A program made the position numbers and the translations under genes. This document shows, piece by piece, positions 47,800-55,960 of a stretch of DNA of 64,000 bases. Positions within the stretch are counted from its first letter, which is position 1; each line of letters starts with the position of its first letter. Origin of the DNA: Bordetella parapertussis. GTDB taxonomy: Bacteria; Pseudomonadota; Gammaproteobacteria; Burkholderiales; Burkholderiaceae_C. Under the pieces are notes generated by a model. The model saw only the letters and a program-made list of their open reading frames with translations, was not told where the DNA came from and searched no databases. The stretch is taken from contig CAMATW010000010.1 of NCBI GenBank assembly GCA_945861305.1, positions 1 to 64,000 on the forward strand, written 5' to 3'.

Positions 47800-48243
47800 T
47801 TATCCTTGAAGAACGTGGCGCAATACATAAACCGTTAAGAAGCCAGCACCCATGAAGCTCAGGGTGGCGACCAATGAGCGAGGGGAGAGACGTGACAAGC
47901 CGCATACGCCATGGCCACTGGTGCAGCCCCCTGCATAGCGGGTGCCAATGCCCACCAACAAACCCGCGCCAATGACGCTGAGTGCGCCCGCTTCAATGCG
48001 TGGGGCCGTTACCCATTCGAGCGGCATGACGGCGTGAAACACCGTTGGCGCTGCAAACAAGCCGAGCAAAAAAGCCACACGCCAAAACGTGTCGCCGACC
48101 TTGGGGGGCATGAGCCCGCCCAAGATGCCGCTGATGCCCAAAATCCGGCCGTTGAGCAAAATAAACATGGCCGAGGCCACGCCGAGAATCAGGCCGCCGG
48201 TCAGCGATGCCCATGGGGTGAAATGCATCCAATCGATAGTCAT
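47800..48243 (-). CDS. YeeE/YedE-family membrane protein (first half of the pair)
   Basis: 147 residues with four or five membrane helices. [28 protein letters not shown] and [31 protein letters not shown] (the GGCTSGHG motif with its Cys) identify the family. Overlaps the ArsR gene stop by 4 bp (ATGA) and is 5 bp before the second half. Confidence 0.92.
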   Translation of the reverse strand: MTIDWMHFTPWASLTGGLILGVASAMFILLNGRILGISGILGGLMPPKVGDTFWRVAFLLGLFAAPTVFHAVMPLEWVTAPRIEAGALSVIGAGLLVGIGTRYAGGCTSGHGVCGLSRLSPRSLVATLSFMGAGFLTVYVLRHVLQG

Positions 48244-48569
48244 GTGTTAACTCCTTCTTGTGGCCTGCAAAATTGCTCGAATAAAACGTTCATCACCGCC
48301 AGCGCTTGGGGGCTGGCAATTTGGTAATAGATGCTTTTGCCGTCGCGGCGGGTGGTGACCAGCTCTTCGTCCCGCAGCACAGTCAATTGCTGCGACAAGG
48401 TGGGCTGCACGATGCCTAAGATTTCTTCCAACTCACCCACCCGCTTTTCGCCTTGGGACAGCTGGCACAGCAGCATCAGGCGGTCGGGGTTGGATAGCAC
48501 TTTCATCATCTGGCAGGCCTTGCCAGCCGATATTTTCATTTTGTCGAGGTCCAAGGTAGTGGTGTCCAT
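48240..48569 (-). CDS. bigR: ArsR/SmtB-family repressor, BigR/SqrR-type persulfide sensor
   Basis: 109 residues from ATG 48569 (preceded by AGGAAA; TTG 48575 is an alternative). Winged helix with [23 protein letters not shown] as recognition region. Cys35 (LMLLCQLS) and Cys101 (FEQFCRPQ) are 66 residues apart, the same separation as the sensing Cys pair of BigR (42/108) and SqrR (41/107). It should repress the YeeE pair and the divergent dioxygenase until sulfane sulfur forms a bridge. Confidence 0.85.
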   Translation of the reverse strand: MDTTTLDLDKMKISAGKACQMMKVLSNPDRLMLLCQLSQGEKRVGELEEILGIVQPTLSQQLTVLRDEELVTTRRDGKSIYYQIASPQALAVMNVLFEQFCRPQEGVNT

Positions 48570-48612
48570 TGGCAATTTTCCTGTTCTAGATCAAGAAGAT
48601 GCAAAAATTATA

Positions 48613-48635
48613 TTGACAAACAATATATATGTCAA
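48613..48635. promoter_or_regulatory. AT-rich inverted repeat, candidate operator for the BigR-like repressor
   Basis: TTGACA (48613-48618) and TGTCAA (48630-48635) are exact inverted repeats 11 bp apart, with ATATATA between. A second near-palindrome CAATATATTATTG follows directly. It lies between the divergent repressor and the persulfide dioxygenase gene. Confidence 0.6.
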
Positions 48636-48671
48636 TATATTATTGAAAACCATACTGAAAAGGAATTTGAG

Positions 48672-49547
48672 ATGACTGCAGTCACTGTCAGCCCCCACGT
48701 TCACGGCATTTTTGACCCCGAAACTTGGACCGTCACCTATGTGGTTTACGAAAAACCGGGGTCTGCTTGCGCCATCATTGACTCGGTGTTGGACTACGAC
48801 CCCAAGTCGGGCCGCACCAGCCACAAGTCAGCCGATAAAGTCATCGAATTCGTCAAAACCAACGATTTGAAAGTGGAGTGGATCATGGAAACCCATGCCC
48901 ACGCCGACCACCTGAGCGCCGCGCCTTACCTGAAGCAACACTTGGGCGGCAAAACCGCCATTGGCGACCACATCAGCGGTGTGCAAAAAGTCTTCAAAGG
49001 CATCTTCAACATGGAAGCCAGTTTCAAGTTGGACGGCTCACAGTTTGACCATTTGTTTGCCGATGGTGACGCCATCCAGGTGGGTGGCCTCACCGGCCAC
49101 ACCATGTATGTGCCTGGCCACACGCCTGCCTGCGTGGCCTACCAGTTTGGCGACGCGGTGTTTGTGGGCGACACCATGTTCATGCCCGATGTGGGCACTG
49201 CTCGCTGCGATTTCCCAGGAGGAGATGCCAAGACCTTGTACGCCTCGACCCGCAAGATTTTGAGCCTGCCCCCTGAGACGCGCTTGTTCATGTGCCACGA
49301 CTACCCGCCCAATGACCGCCCTGTGAATTTCGCGACCACCGTGGCCGAGCAAAAAGCGAAAAACGTCCATGTGCATGACGGCATCAGCGAAGCCCAGTTT
49401 GTGGAGATGCGCACAAAGCGCGACGCCACCTTGGAAATGCCGGTGCTCATCTTGCCCGCGGTGCAAATCAATATCCGCGCTGGCGAGTTGCCACCCAAAG
49501 AAGACAACGGCATTGCTTACGCCAAAATTCCTTTGAATGCACTTTGA
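48672..49547 (+). CDS. blh: MBL-fold persulfide dioxygenase-like protein (ETHE1/Blh family)
   Basis: 291 residues. Zinc/iron motif METHAHADHLSAAPYL, then GHTMYVPGHTPACVAYQF, FVGDTMFMPDVGTARCDFPGG and FMCHDYPP. Blh/ETHE1-type enzymes oxidise glutathione persulfide to sulfite and are repressed by BigR. Ribosome binding site AAAAGGAA is 7-14 bp upstream. Divergent from the repressor. Confidence 0.92.
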   Translation: MTAVTVSPHVHGIFDPETWTVTYVVYEKPGSACAIIDSVLDYDPKSGRTSHKSADKVIEFVKTNDLKVEWIMETHAHADHLSAAPYLKQHLGGKTAIGDHISGVQKVFKGIFNMEASFKLDGSQFDHLFADGDAIQVGGLTGHTMYVPGHTPACVAYQFGDAVFVGDTMFMPDVGTARCDFPGGDAKTLYASTRKILSLPPETRLFMCHDYPPNDRPVNFATTVAEQKAKNVHVHDGISEAQFVEMRTKRDATLEMPVLILPAVQINIRAGELPPKEDNGIAYAKIPLNAL

Positions 49548-49560
49548 AGGCGCACCTGTC

Positions 49561-49882
49561 ATGAACACTCTGCATTTGGTTTGTCCGCACTGCAACGCCA
49601 CCAACCGCGTTCACTCGGACAAGCTGCAAGCCGCTTTCAACGCGCAATTGGCCAAAAGCGATTTGCCCTTGGTGGTGGACTTTTGGGCGCCTTGGTGTGG
49701 CCCTTGCCGAAGCATGGCACCAGCCTATGAAAAGGTCAGCCACGACATGCACCAAGTTCAATATTCGAAGCATTCCGACTTTGGCGGTTTTTGCGGGTGG
49801 CCGTGAAATTGCCAGACAGCCTGGGGCGATGTCGGCCCCCGATGTGGCGCGTTGGGTCAGCGCTGCCTTGCTCAAGGCCTGA
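49561..49882 (+). pseudogene. trxC: Decayed thioredoxin TrxC with two internal deletions and a frameshift
   Basis: Frame 1 reads MNTLHLVCPHCNATNRVHSDKLQ and then jumps to AAFNAQLAKSDLPLVVDFWAPWCGPCRSMAP, so the second zinc CxxC and about 20 residues typical of TrxC are missing. After SHDMHQ the frame is lost, and the remaining match NIRSIPTLAVFAGGREIARQPGAM continues in frame 2 from 49757 to 49882. The WCGPC site (45-49) remains. Frame 1 stops at 49806. Either a true pseudogene or an assembly error. Confidence 0.8.
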
Positions 49883-49911
49883 GACGACCCATAACCCTTT
49901 TAGGAAAAATC

Positions 49912-50124
49912 ATGATTCAAAACGTTGGCGGCATCGACCGCATGCTTCGCATCGTCGCTGGTTTGGCGCTGATCATTTTGGCCGCCACTGGCGTGCTGGG
50001 CCCATTTGCATGGCTGGGCATCATCTTGATGGCTACAGGGGTGTTTCGCCTTTGCATGATTTACTCATTGTTTGGTTTGAGCACCTGTGCCATCAAAACC
50101 AACCCCGATACCCCCGCTGAATGA
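49912..50124 (+). CDS. DUF2892 inner-membrane protein (YgaP-type anchor)
   Basis: 70 residues from ATG 49912 (TAGGAAAA upstream). Start MIQNVGGIDRMLRIVAGLALI, two membrane helices and RLCMIYSLFGLSTC with the conserved C-terminal Cys are the DUF2892 pattern, often found with rhodanese and sulfide-response genes. It fits the persulfide locus. Confidence 0.88.
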   Translation: MIQNVGGIDRMLRIVAGLALIILAATGVLGPFAWLGIILMATGVFRLCMIYSLFGLSTCAIKTNPDTPAE

Positions 50125-50183
50125 GATAAAGCAACGACGCTCTTGGTCCCGTCGTGCTGGCACGGCTTTGATCTACTGAGGAG

Positions 50184-50300
50184 TCAGGGACAAATCAGTT
50201 TGATTTTTGGGAAATAGGTTTTGTAGCGCCCCGCATCTCGGGTCAGTAGTTGATAGCCATCGGCTTGGGCATGGGCGTGTCGCTGACGATAGAGCGCTAA
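50184..50300 (-). pseudogene. C-terminal remnant of a VapC-type PIN-domain toxin
   Basis: About 38 codons on the minus strand end ADGYQLLTRDAGRYKTYFPKIKLICP followed by a stop. This is the usual last third of the PIN domain (LxTRDxxRYxTYFP). No start, no N-terminal catalytic Asp and no antitoxin are present; the upstream frame runs into an unrelated gene. A gene remnant of a toxin-antitoxin system. Confidence 0.55.
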
Positions 50301-50319
50301 GCTAAAAAAGACTGACAGC

Positions 50320-50622
50320 TCAGCCTTGGCATTGCTTTTTGTAGTCCGCAACATCTTTGGGCAAGCTGCCAGACTCTGGCCTTGCGTCCAAGGATTCGCA
50401 GTTTTTAAAGACTTTTTTACAGTAATCCAGCTCTCGCATGGGGTTGCCAAATTCCTTGGCCAAGCAAGCTTGGTGCTTGGTCTCGCACTGGTTGGCCGCA
50501 CGAATCGCGGTTTGTAGCTGGCTTTCCCATGCCTCACACTGCGCATTTTGGGCGGCAGCGGGCAGGCAAATACACGCTAACATGCACATCAGTGGCATGA
50601 ACCTAAGTGACTTCGCTTTCAT
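50320..50622 (-). CDS. Secreted Cys-rich small protein of unknown function
   Basis: 100 residues from ATG 50622. Signal peptide MKAKSLRFMPLMCMLACICLPAAAQ; the mature part has six Cys (QCEAW, QCETK, QACLA, DYCKK, KNCES, KQCQG), suggesting disulfides in the periplasm. No family recognised. Divergent from the D-aminoacylase gene. Confidence 0.65.
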   Translation of the reverse strand: MKAKSLRFMPLMCMLACICLPAAAQNAQCEAWESQLQTAIRAANQCETKHQACLAKEFGNPMRELDYCKKVFKNCESLDARPESGSLPKDVADYKKQCQG

Positions 50623-50680
50623 GGCATCGCTTTCATAATGGTGGGTTTTGTACGTTTTCAACTCAGATGTGATGATTTCC

Positions 50681-52375
50681 ATGAAGCTTTCCCACCCAGT
50701 CGATTTGCTGATTCGCCAAGCTTTGATGTTTGATGGTACCTTGAGCGAACCTCGGGTCCAAGACCTTGCCGTGCATGAAGGTCGCATTGTGGCGCTGGAC
50801 GACCAGTTGCAAGCCCAAGCCAGCCAAACGATTGATGCCAAGGGCTTGGCCTTGATGCCGGGCATCATCGACTCGCATACCCATTTCGATGCCCAAATCA
50901 CCTGGGATTCTTATGTGCGCCCATCTCCCGCCATGGGGGTGACCACCGCGGTCATTGGCAATTGCGGTTTCACCATTGCGCCTTGTCGCCCGCAAGACCG
51001 TGAACTCACCATGCGCAACCTCACGCAGGTGGAAGGCATGTCGCTGGATGTGCTGCGTGATGGCATTGATTGGCGCTTTGAAACTTTCCCCGAGTACATG
51101 GCCATGCTCAAGCAAAAGGGTTGCGCCATCAATATCGCGGCCTACGTTGGCCACTCCTCGGTTCGCACTTGGGTGATGGGCGAGCAAGCGAATAAGCGTG
51201 AGGCTACCCCCGAAGAAATTGACGCCATGGCCAATATCGTCAAAGAGGCCATGGCCGCTGGCGCAGTGGGTTTTGCCACTAGCACCAGCCCCGCCCACAA
51301 CGGGGAGGGCGGTTTCCCCATGCCCTCGCGTTTGGCCAGCGATGAAGAAATGATGCAACTTACCCTTGCCATGGCTAGCCTCGGGCGAGGCGTCTACATG
51401 GTCACCAAGGGTGGGCAAATGTCCATGTCTTTTTTGCAGTCGCTGGCGCAAAAGAGTGGCCGGCCGGTGATGGTTGCTGCATTGCTTCACAACAGCACCA
51501 ACCCGCAAGCGGTCTTCAATGACATGGCCGCTATCGCCCAAGCTAATGCCCAAGGCATCGACATGATTGGGCAAGTGTCGTGCTGTCCCTTGACCATGGA
51601 CTTCACCTTTGCCTCTGCTTACCCCGTTGAAGGTTTGGTGAGTTGGCGAGCTGCCATGGGTTTGTCGCATGATGCGCTGAAAGGGATATTGGCAGACACC
51701 TCATTTCGCCAAGCGGTCAAAGATGAGTTGTCTCAAACCGCTACGTTCCGTTTGTTCAACAATGAATGGGACAAGGTGCATGTGGTGCAAACCGCGCTGG
51801 CCGAGCACCAATCGTTCGAGCAAAAAAGCGTGGCCGATCTGGCCCTCGCATCGCATCAAGACCCCTTGGACTTTGCACTGGACCTGGCCCTGAAAGAAGA
51901 CCTGCAAACCGTTTTTACCGCGCAACTGCTCAACAGCGATACCGAGCAGGTCGGGCGCTTGCTAAACGACCCCCACAGCTTGGTGTCCCTCAGCGATGCG
52001 GGTGCGCATTTGACTTTCTTCAACGATGCCGGTTTTGGCTTGCATTTGCTGGGCCACTGGGCCAGAGACCTAGGACTTATGTCGATGACGCAGGCCGTGC
52101 ATAAACTGACAGCGCAACCCGCGAAAGTGCTGGGCTTCAAAGACCGTGGTCTTTTGCGAGTGGGCTTTGCAGCAGACTTGATGCTGTTTGACCCGAAAAC
52201 CGTGGGGCGTGGCCCCAAGCACAGGGTGTTTGACTTGCCGGGTGGAGCGGCCCGACTCAATACGCTGGCCACAGGCGTACATGGGGTTTGGGTCAATGGG
52301 CAATTGATCGCCGACCAGCAAGGCTTGAAGGATCAGGCCGCAATGGCGGGTCAACTTTTGACGGAATTCACCTAA
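50681..52375 (+). CDS. N-acyl-D-amino-acid deacylase family amidohydrolase
   Basis: 564 residues from ATG 50681; TTG 50648 and ATG 50672 are upstream alternatives. DLLIRQALMFDGTLSEPRVQDLAVHEGRI, MPGIIDSHTHFDAQITWDS (metal HxH) and GNCGFTIAPCRPQDRE are typical of D-aminoacylases. The C-terminal repeat part has VSLSDAGAHLTFFND. It hydrolyses N-acyl-D-amino acids or related cyclic amides. Upstream of it the gene run is divergent. Confidence 0.9.
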   Translation: MKLSHPVDLLIRQALMFDGTLSEPRVQDLAVHEGRIVALDDQLQAQASQTIDAKGLALMPGIIDSHTHFDAQITWDSYVRPSPAMGVTTAVIGNCGFTIAPCRPQDRELTMRNLTQVEGMSLDVLRDGIDWRFETFPEYMAMLKQKGCAINIAAYVGHSSVRTWVMGEQANKREATPEEIDAMANIVKEAMAAGAVGFATSTSPAHNGEGGFPMPSRLASDEEMMQLTLAMASLGRGVYMVTKGGQMSMSFLQSLAQKSGRPVMVAALLHNSTNPQAVFNDMAAIAQANAQGIDMIGQVSCCPLTMDFTFASAYPVEGLVSWRAAMGLSHDALKGILADTSFRQAVKDELSQTATFRLFNNEWDKVHVVQTALAEHQSFEQKSVADLALASHQDPLDFALDLALKEDLQTVFTAQLLNSDTEQVGRLLNDPHSLVSLSDAGAHLTFFNDAGFGLHLLGHWARDLGLMSMTQAVHKLTAQPAKVLGFKDRGLLRVGFAADLMLFDPKTVGRGPKHRVFDLPGGAARLNTLATGVHGVWVNGQLIADQQGLKDQAAMAGQLLTEFT

Positions 52376-52520
52376 AGCATATGGTTTGGCTGACTTTTCA
52401 TGACAGATACGTCATTTTCCTTTTGCATTGATGATTTTTATTGTTTCTAAGCACTTATTGGTTTAACTTAAGGGACTTAGAGCCGATTCTTATACTGATA
52501 TCTCTTAAAAGTCTTCTGTT

Positions 52521-53354
52521 TTGCTTGCCAAAATCCACCATCCGCGAAGTGACACTGACAACCTCTCTTCTTTTCAAGAGTCGGTAGAAACAGCCACCCA
52601 AACTTTCTTTCATGCGATTTGTGAGCAGAAAAATATTAAGCATTTTCTGTTTGGAATTTCCTTAGAAAAGATTTACGAGAACATGAAAATCCATGGGGAC
52701 TTCGTCGTTCTCAAGCCAGAAAAATACTACCGAGACATCATCTCGCAAACTGCGCCGCCTGGTTTGCAAGTCACGCCCAATCAGTTTGAAGATATTTTTA
52801 CCTGTCTGCGGGATGTGTTGAAGAAGCAAAGATTTCTTAAAAAACAAATACCTAAACTTGCAAGCTACATCATTGAAAACATCGAAGAGACCCGCGCTTT
52901 GATTGCCGACGCGGAACCCAATATATTGCGTTCGCACGAAGTCAACAACGAAACGATTTGTGCAATGTTCAACAAATCCCGCGCAGAAGCCCGCATAGAT
53001 CAATACAACGATGTCTACGTCCCATCAGGCTTTAATTACCCGTTTTGGACACGTGTGAACAAAGTCAGTAAAGAAATTACCTTTGGCGCACAGGCCTTTC
53101 CCATCAGTTCCAGCGTGAACTCCATCGAAATTCACAACATCAGCGAACAGGCCAATGCAAAGCTGGGGAACTTCTTCATGGAAGTTGATAATCGAACTCG
53201 TCATGGCCCTATATTGTTTTCGCTGCACGCCATCAAATACCAAGATGCAGTTCCTAAGCGCATGCTGCTTAGAGCCGCAAGAGAGTTCTCTAGTGCATTT
53301 GAAACCGCTGTGAGCATGGATAAACACAACTACCTTAAATCGGCGCTGAACTGA
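52521..53354 (+). CDS. Unrecognised protein with degenerate globin-like N-terminus and YbjN-like C-terminus (paralogue B)
   Basis: 277 codons from a TTG at 52521 (no ATG before the domain; start uncertain). It aligns end to end with the product of 39107-39910: EQKNIKHFLFGISLEKI, KPEKYYRDIISQTAP, KKQIPKLAS, DVYVPSGFNYPFWTRV, GPILFSLHAIKYQDAVPKRML, RAAREFSSAF. The expected proximal His region (SQTAPPGLQV) has none. Flanks are AT-rich: 52376-52520 shows no recognisable feature. It stands alone between a deacylase and a minus-strand operon. Confidence 0.72.
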   Translation: MLAKIHHPRSDTDNLSSFQESVETATQTFFHAICEQKNIKHFLFGISLEKIYENMKIHGDFVVLKPEKYYRDIISQTAPPGLQVTPNQFEDIFTCLRDVLKKQRFLKKQIPKLASYIIENIEETRALIADAEPNILRSHEVNNETICAMFNKSRAEARIDQYNDVYVPSGFNYPFWTRVNKVSKEITFGAQAFPISSSVNSIEIHNISEQANAKLGNFFMEVDNRTRHGPILFSLHAIKYQDAVPKRMLLRAAREFSSAFETAVSMDKHNYLKSALN

Positions 53355-53390
53355 TTTTTTTATGCATCATATTGTGTTCGTGTACGGCCC

Positions 53391-54023
53391 TCACAGCCCC
53401 AGGTAGGCTTTCACCACCGGGAAGTGCTGCTCGAAATCGGATATGCCATGGTCTGAGCCCTCGATCAGGTGCAAGGTGGCTCTAGGGTATCTGACTACCA
53501 TTTCCTGCCAACTCAGCACCTCATCTCCTGTGGCCACCACGTTCAACAGTTGTGCGGGGTCAGGCAAAGCGCTGACATCGTGATTGGCCTGACCCACATA
53601 CAAGTTTTTCAGCTCCTCGATGTGGTACGGCTCAAACACCACCGATTCATCAGGGTTGTGCCACGCGGTTTGTGTCCCTATATAGCCCACCAAGTCTCTG
53701 GCGGGATGCACCGCAGGGTTGAGCAAGACTGTGCGACAACGTATCAAGGCGCCCAGCCAGGTCGCATAAAAACCGCCAAGAGAAGAGCCTATGACCGCAG
53801 TCGAATGCTGGGGCCATGAATGGGCGGCGTTGAAAAGCATATCGGCTGCGGCATGGGGAGAGGCGGGCAGTTGAGGACAAAACCAGACGATGTCTGGCCT
53901 GTGTGCTTGTAACCATTGCGCGATGAACTGAGCTTTGAATGAGCGAGGGCTGGAGCGAAAGCCGTGCGCATACACCATGTGCGTGGTGTTGGCGTGTATC
54001 TCTTCAGAGATAGCTTGCGTCAA
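53391..54023 (-). CDS. YqiA-like alpha/beta-hydrolase esterase
   Basis: 210 residues. VYAHGFRSSPRSFKAQFI, nucleophile IGSSLGGFYATWL, LNPAVHPARDLVGYIG, and the acid/His in GDEVLSW and EGSDHGISDF fit the YqiA/UPF0227 family. ATG 54023 overlaps the preceding gene by 20 bp; ATG 53978 is an alternative. Last gene of the eight-gene operon. Confidence 0.88.
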   Translation of the reverse strand: MTQAISEEIHANTTHMVYAHGFRSSPRSFKAQFIAQWLQAHRPDIVWFCPQLPASPHAAADMLFNAAHSWPQHSTAVIGSSLGGFYATWLGALIRCRTVLLNPAVHPARDLVGYIGTQTAWHNPDESVVFEPYHIEELKNLYVGQANHDVSALPDPAQLLNVVATGDEVLSWQEMVVRYPRATLHLIEGSDHGISDFEQHFPVVKAYLGL

Positions 54024-54975
54024 AAAAAGTCTCCAAGCGGAATGCAGTGTGCTGCGCTATTTGACCTGTATCTAACAAACCCGCAAAGACGGCTTTGGCT
54101 GCGGCTTCATGCACCCGCAGTTGTGGCGCAAACATTTGCAAGCGCAGGGCTTGTTCTATTGCGCGGCTGGCAAAGACGGCATTAGTTTGAAGCTCATGGG
54201 CAAGCATGGGTGTCAAAGCCTGCTGTTGTGCGGCCAACTGGTTTTGTGCAGACAGCATTACCTTTAAGAACTGACGCAATGCATCACCATTGTGTTGCGC
54301 CCATTGCTGGTGGACGTTGATCGACGTGAACAGCCAATCGGGAACCAAAGAAGCAATGGCGCCCAAGTTTTTGTAGCCCGCCTCTTCTGCGACATAGCTC
54401 AAAGGGAAGGGCTGAAAACCCACATCGATGCTCGCCTCTTGCAAGCGCTTCCACCGAGTAGGCGCTCCCCCCACCGCTACAACACTGTATTCATGGGGTT
54501 GAAGGCCGACCGATTCCGCATAGCGTTTGACCAAATAGGCCGTCCCTTCCTTGAGAGACAAGACCCCAAACCTGGCGCCTTTCAAATCTTTCTCGGATTG
54601 AATGCTCGGTCTGGCAATGATTTGATGGGGCAGCTTTTCCGCATTACCTGCCACCATGCGCAAAGGCCCATGGTTGTAGGCATCAACCATGATGGACTCT
54701 GGGGTGGCGATGGCAATGTCTATCTGCCCATCTCGCAAGTCTTGTGTGATGCGTTCTGCGTTGTCATACACAGTGATGACCACCGACAAGCCTTGATCCC
54801 GAAACAGATGCTGCGCTTGCGCTGCCCACAAAGGCGCATAAAAAACTGTTCTGGAAATAATGGCCACGCGCAACACGGGCAGCTTTTCAGCAGCTTGGGC
54901 AAAGCTTTTTGGGATATGACTGGCGCAGGCCAAAGCACCCAAAAGTGCCAGTGTCGATCTGCGCGATGGGGTCAT
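54004..54975 (-). CDS. ABC transporter substrate-binding protein, SsuA/NMT1-type (orphan)
   Basis: 323 residues from ATG 54975, which overlaps the cupin stop. A Ser-Arg-Arg-Ser start before a hydrophobic stretch ending SFAQA suggests a Tat or Sec signal. LRVAIISRTVFYAPLWAAQAQHLFRDQGLSV is the NitT/TauT-type binding-protein start. No permease or ATPase gene is in the window, so it must share a distant transporter. Confidence 0.88.
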   Translation of the reverse strand: MTPSRRSTLALLGALACASHIPKSFAQAAEKLPVLRVAIISRTVFYAPLWAAQAQHLFRDQGLSVVITVYDNAERITQDLRDGQIDIAIATPESIMVDAYNHGPLRMVAGNAEKLPHQIIARPSIQSEKDLKGARFGVLSLKEGTAYLVKRYAESVGLQPHEYSVVAVGGAPTRWKRLQEASIDVGFQPFPLSYVAEEAGYKNLGAIASLVPDWLFTSINVHQQWAQHNGDALRQFLKVMLSAQNQLAAQQQALTPMLAHELQTNAVFASRAIEQALRLQMFAPQLRVHEAAAKAVFAGLLDTGQIAQHTAFRLETFFDASYL

Positions 54976-55256
54976 CAGTGGTTGGCGCGAGCCACCCAAA
55001 CGGTGGCACCTTCGGCGCCGTAAATCTCTGCGTGCTCAATGTTGCGAGCCAGTCGGAAATAGTCACCCGCTTTGAGGTGTGTGACCTTCTGGCCCACCGT
55101 CAACCAATATTCACCACGTTGTACATAGGCGCTGACATCGAAGGGGTGGGTATGGGTGTCGATTTTCAAATCCGACGCCCACTCGCGAACCAAAATTTCA
55201 TCAAAACCTTCGTCAAGGGATTGTGCTGTGAAGGACTCTAAGGTGGTTGTGGTCAT
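54975..55256 (-). CDS. Cupin domain protein
   Basis: 93 residues. DTHTHPFDVSAYVQRGEYWLTVGQ supplies the cupin motif 1 (with His ligands) and LKAGDYFRLARNIEHAEIYG motif 2. Small single-cupin proteins of this kind are isomerases, binders or regulators; no activity can be named. Overlaps both neighbours by a few bases. Confidence 0.85.
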   Translation of the reverse strand: MTTTTLESFTAQSLDEGFDEILVREWASDLKIDTHTHPFDVSAYVQRGEYWLTVGQKVTHLKAGDYFRLARNIEHAEIYGAEGATVWVARANH

Positions 55257-55960
55257 GGGCTTACCTTTACTGAAATAGATGAAAGTCCTTGAATAAACCC
55301 ATGCATGGTGTCACCGGCCTTCACAGGCCCCACGCCATCGGGGGTGCCACTGAAAATCAGGTCCCCTGGGTGCAATTCAAACAAGGTGGAGAGGTTGGCG
55401 ATGGTCTCATTCACAGACCAAATCAAGTGGGTGATATCGCTTTTTTGTTTGACTTCGCCATTCACATTCAAGCTAATTTCCCCTGAATGGATTTCGCCGG
55501 TGTCAGACTTAAGGTGCAACAAGCCTATCGGGGCAGCGTAATCAAAGGCCTTGCCAATCTCCCAAGGGCGTCCTTGCTCACGCATCTTGATTTGCAGGTC
55601 TCTGCGAGTCATGTCCAAACCGACGGCATAGCCCAGAATATGCTCGCTGGCTTGTTCGATGGAAATGTTTATACCCCCCTTGCCAATCGCCACCACCAGC
55701 TCAATTTCGTAATGGTAGTTTTGAGTCAATGAAGGGTAGGGAACAGAGACGGTCTCATTCGCAGGAACAGGAACGACAGATTGCGCATCGTTGGCTTTGC
55801 AAAAGAAAAATGGTGGCTCGCGGTCTGGGTCAAAGCCCATTTCTCTGGCGTGGGCGGCGTAATTTCTTCCCACACAGTAAACACGTCTGACGGGAAAGAA
55901 CTCTGTTCTACCCGCAATAGGCAGACCGACAACAGCTTGGGGTTCGAAGAGATAGTTCAT
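55253..55960 (-). CDS. Fumarylacetoacetate hydrolase family protein (acylpyruvase-like)
   Basis: 235 residues. VYCVGRNYAAHAREMG, PFFFCKANDAQSVV, YHYEIELVVAIGKGG (metal Glu pair) and IFSGTPDGVGPVKAGD are family motifs, closest to fumarylpyruvate/acylpyruvate hydrolases or oxaloacetate tautomerase. Cleaves a 2,4-diketo acid. Overlaps MaoC (ATGA) and cupin. Confidence 0.9.
   Translation of the reverse strand: MNYLFEPQAVVGLPIAGRTEFFPVRRVYCVGRNYAAHAREMGFDPDREPPFFFCKANDAQSVVPVPANETVSVPYPSLTQNYHYEIELVVAIGKGGINISIEQASEHILGYAVGLDMTRRDLQIKMREQGRPWEIGKAFDYAAPIGLLHLKSDTGEIHSGEISLNVNGEVKQKSDITHLIWSVNETIANLSTLFELHPGDLIFSGTPDGVGPVKAGDTMHGFIQGLSSISVKVSP

Noticed and set aside
50134..50155. ACGACG/CGTCGT hairpin after the DUF2892 gene
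   Set aside because: Short stem and no T tract, so not convincing as an intrinsic terminator.
50663..51670. 335-codon minus-strand frame opposite the D-aminoacylase
   Set aside because: Long but antisense to a well-conserved enzyme, His/Arg/Gly-rich and without domain similarity.
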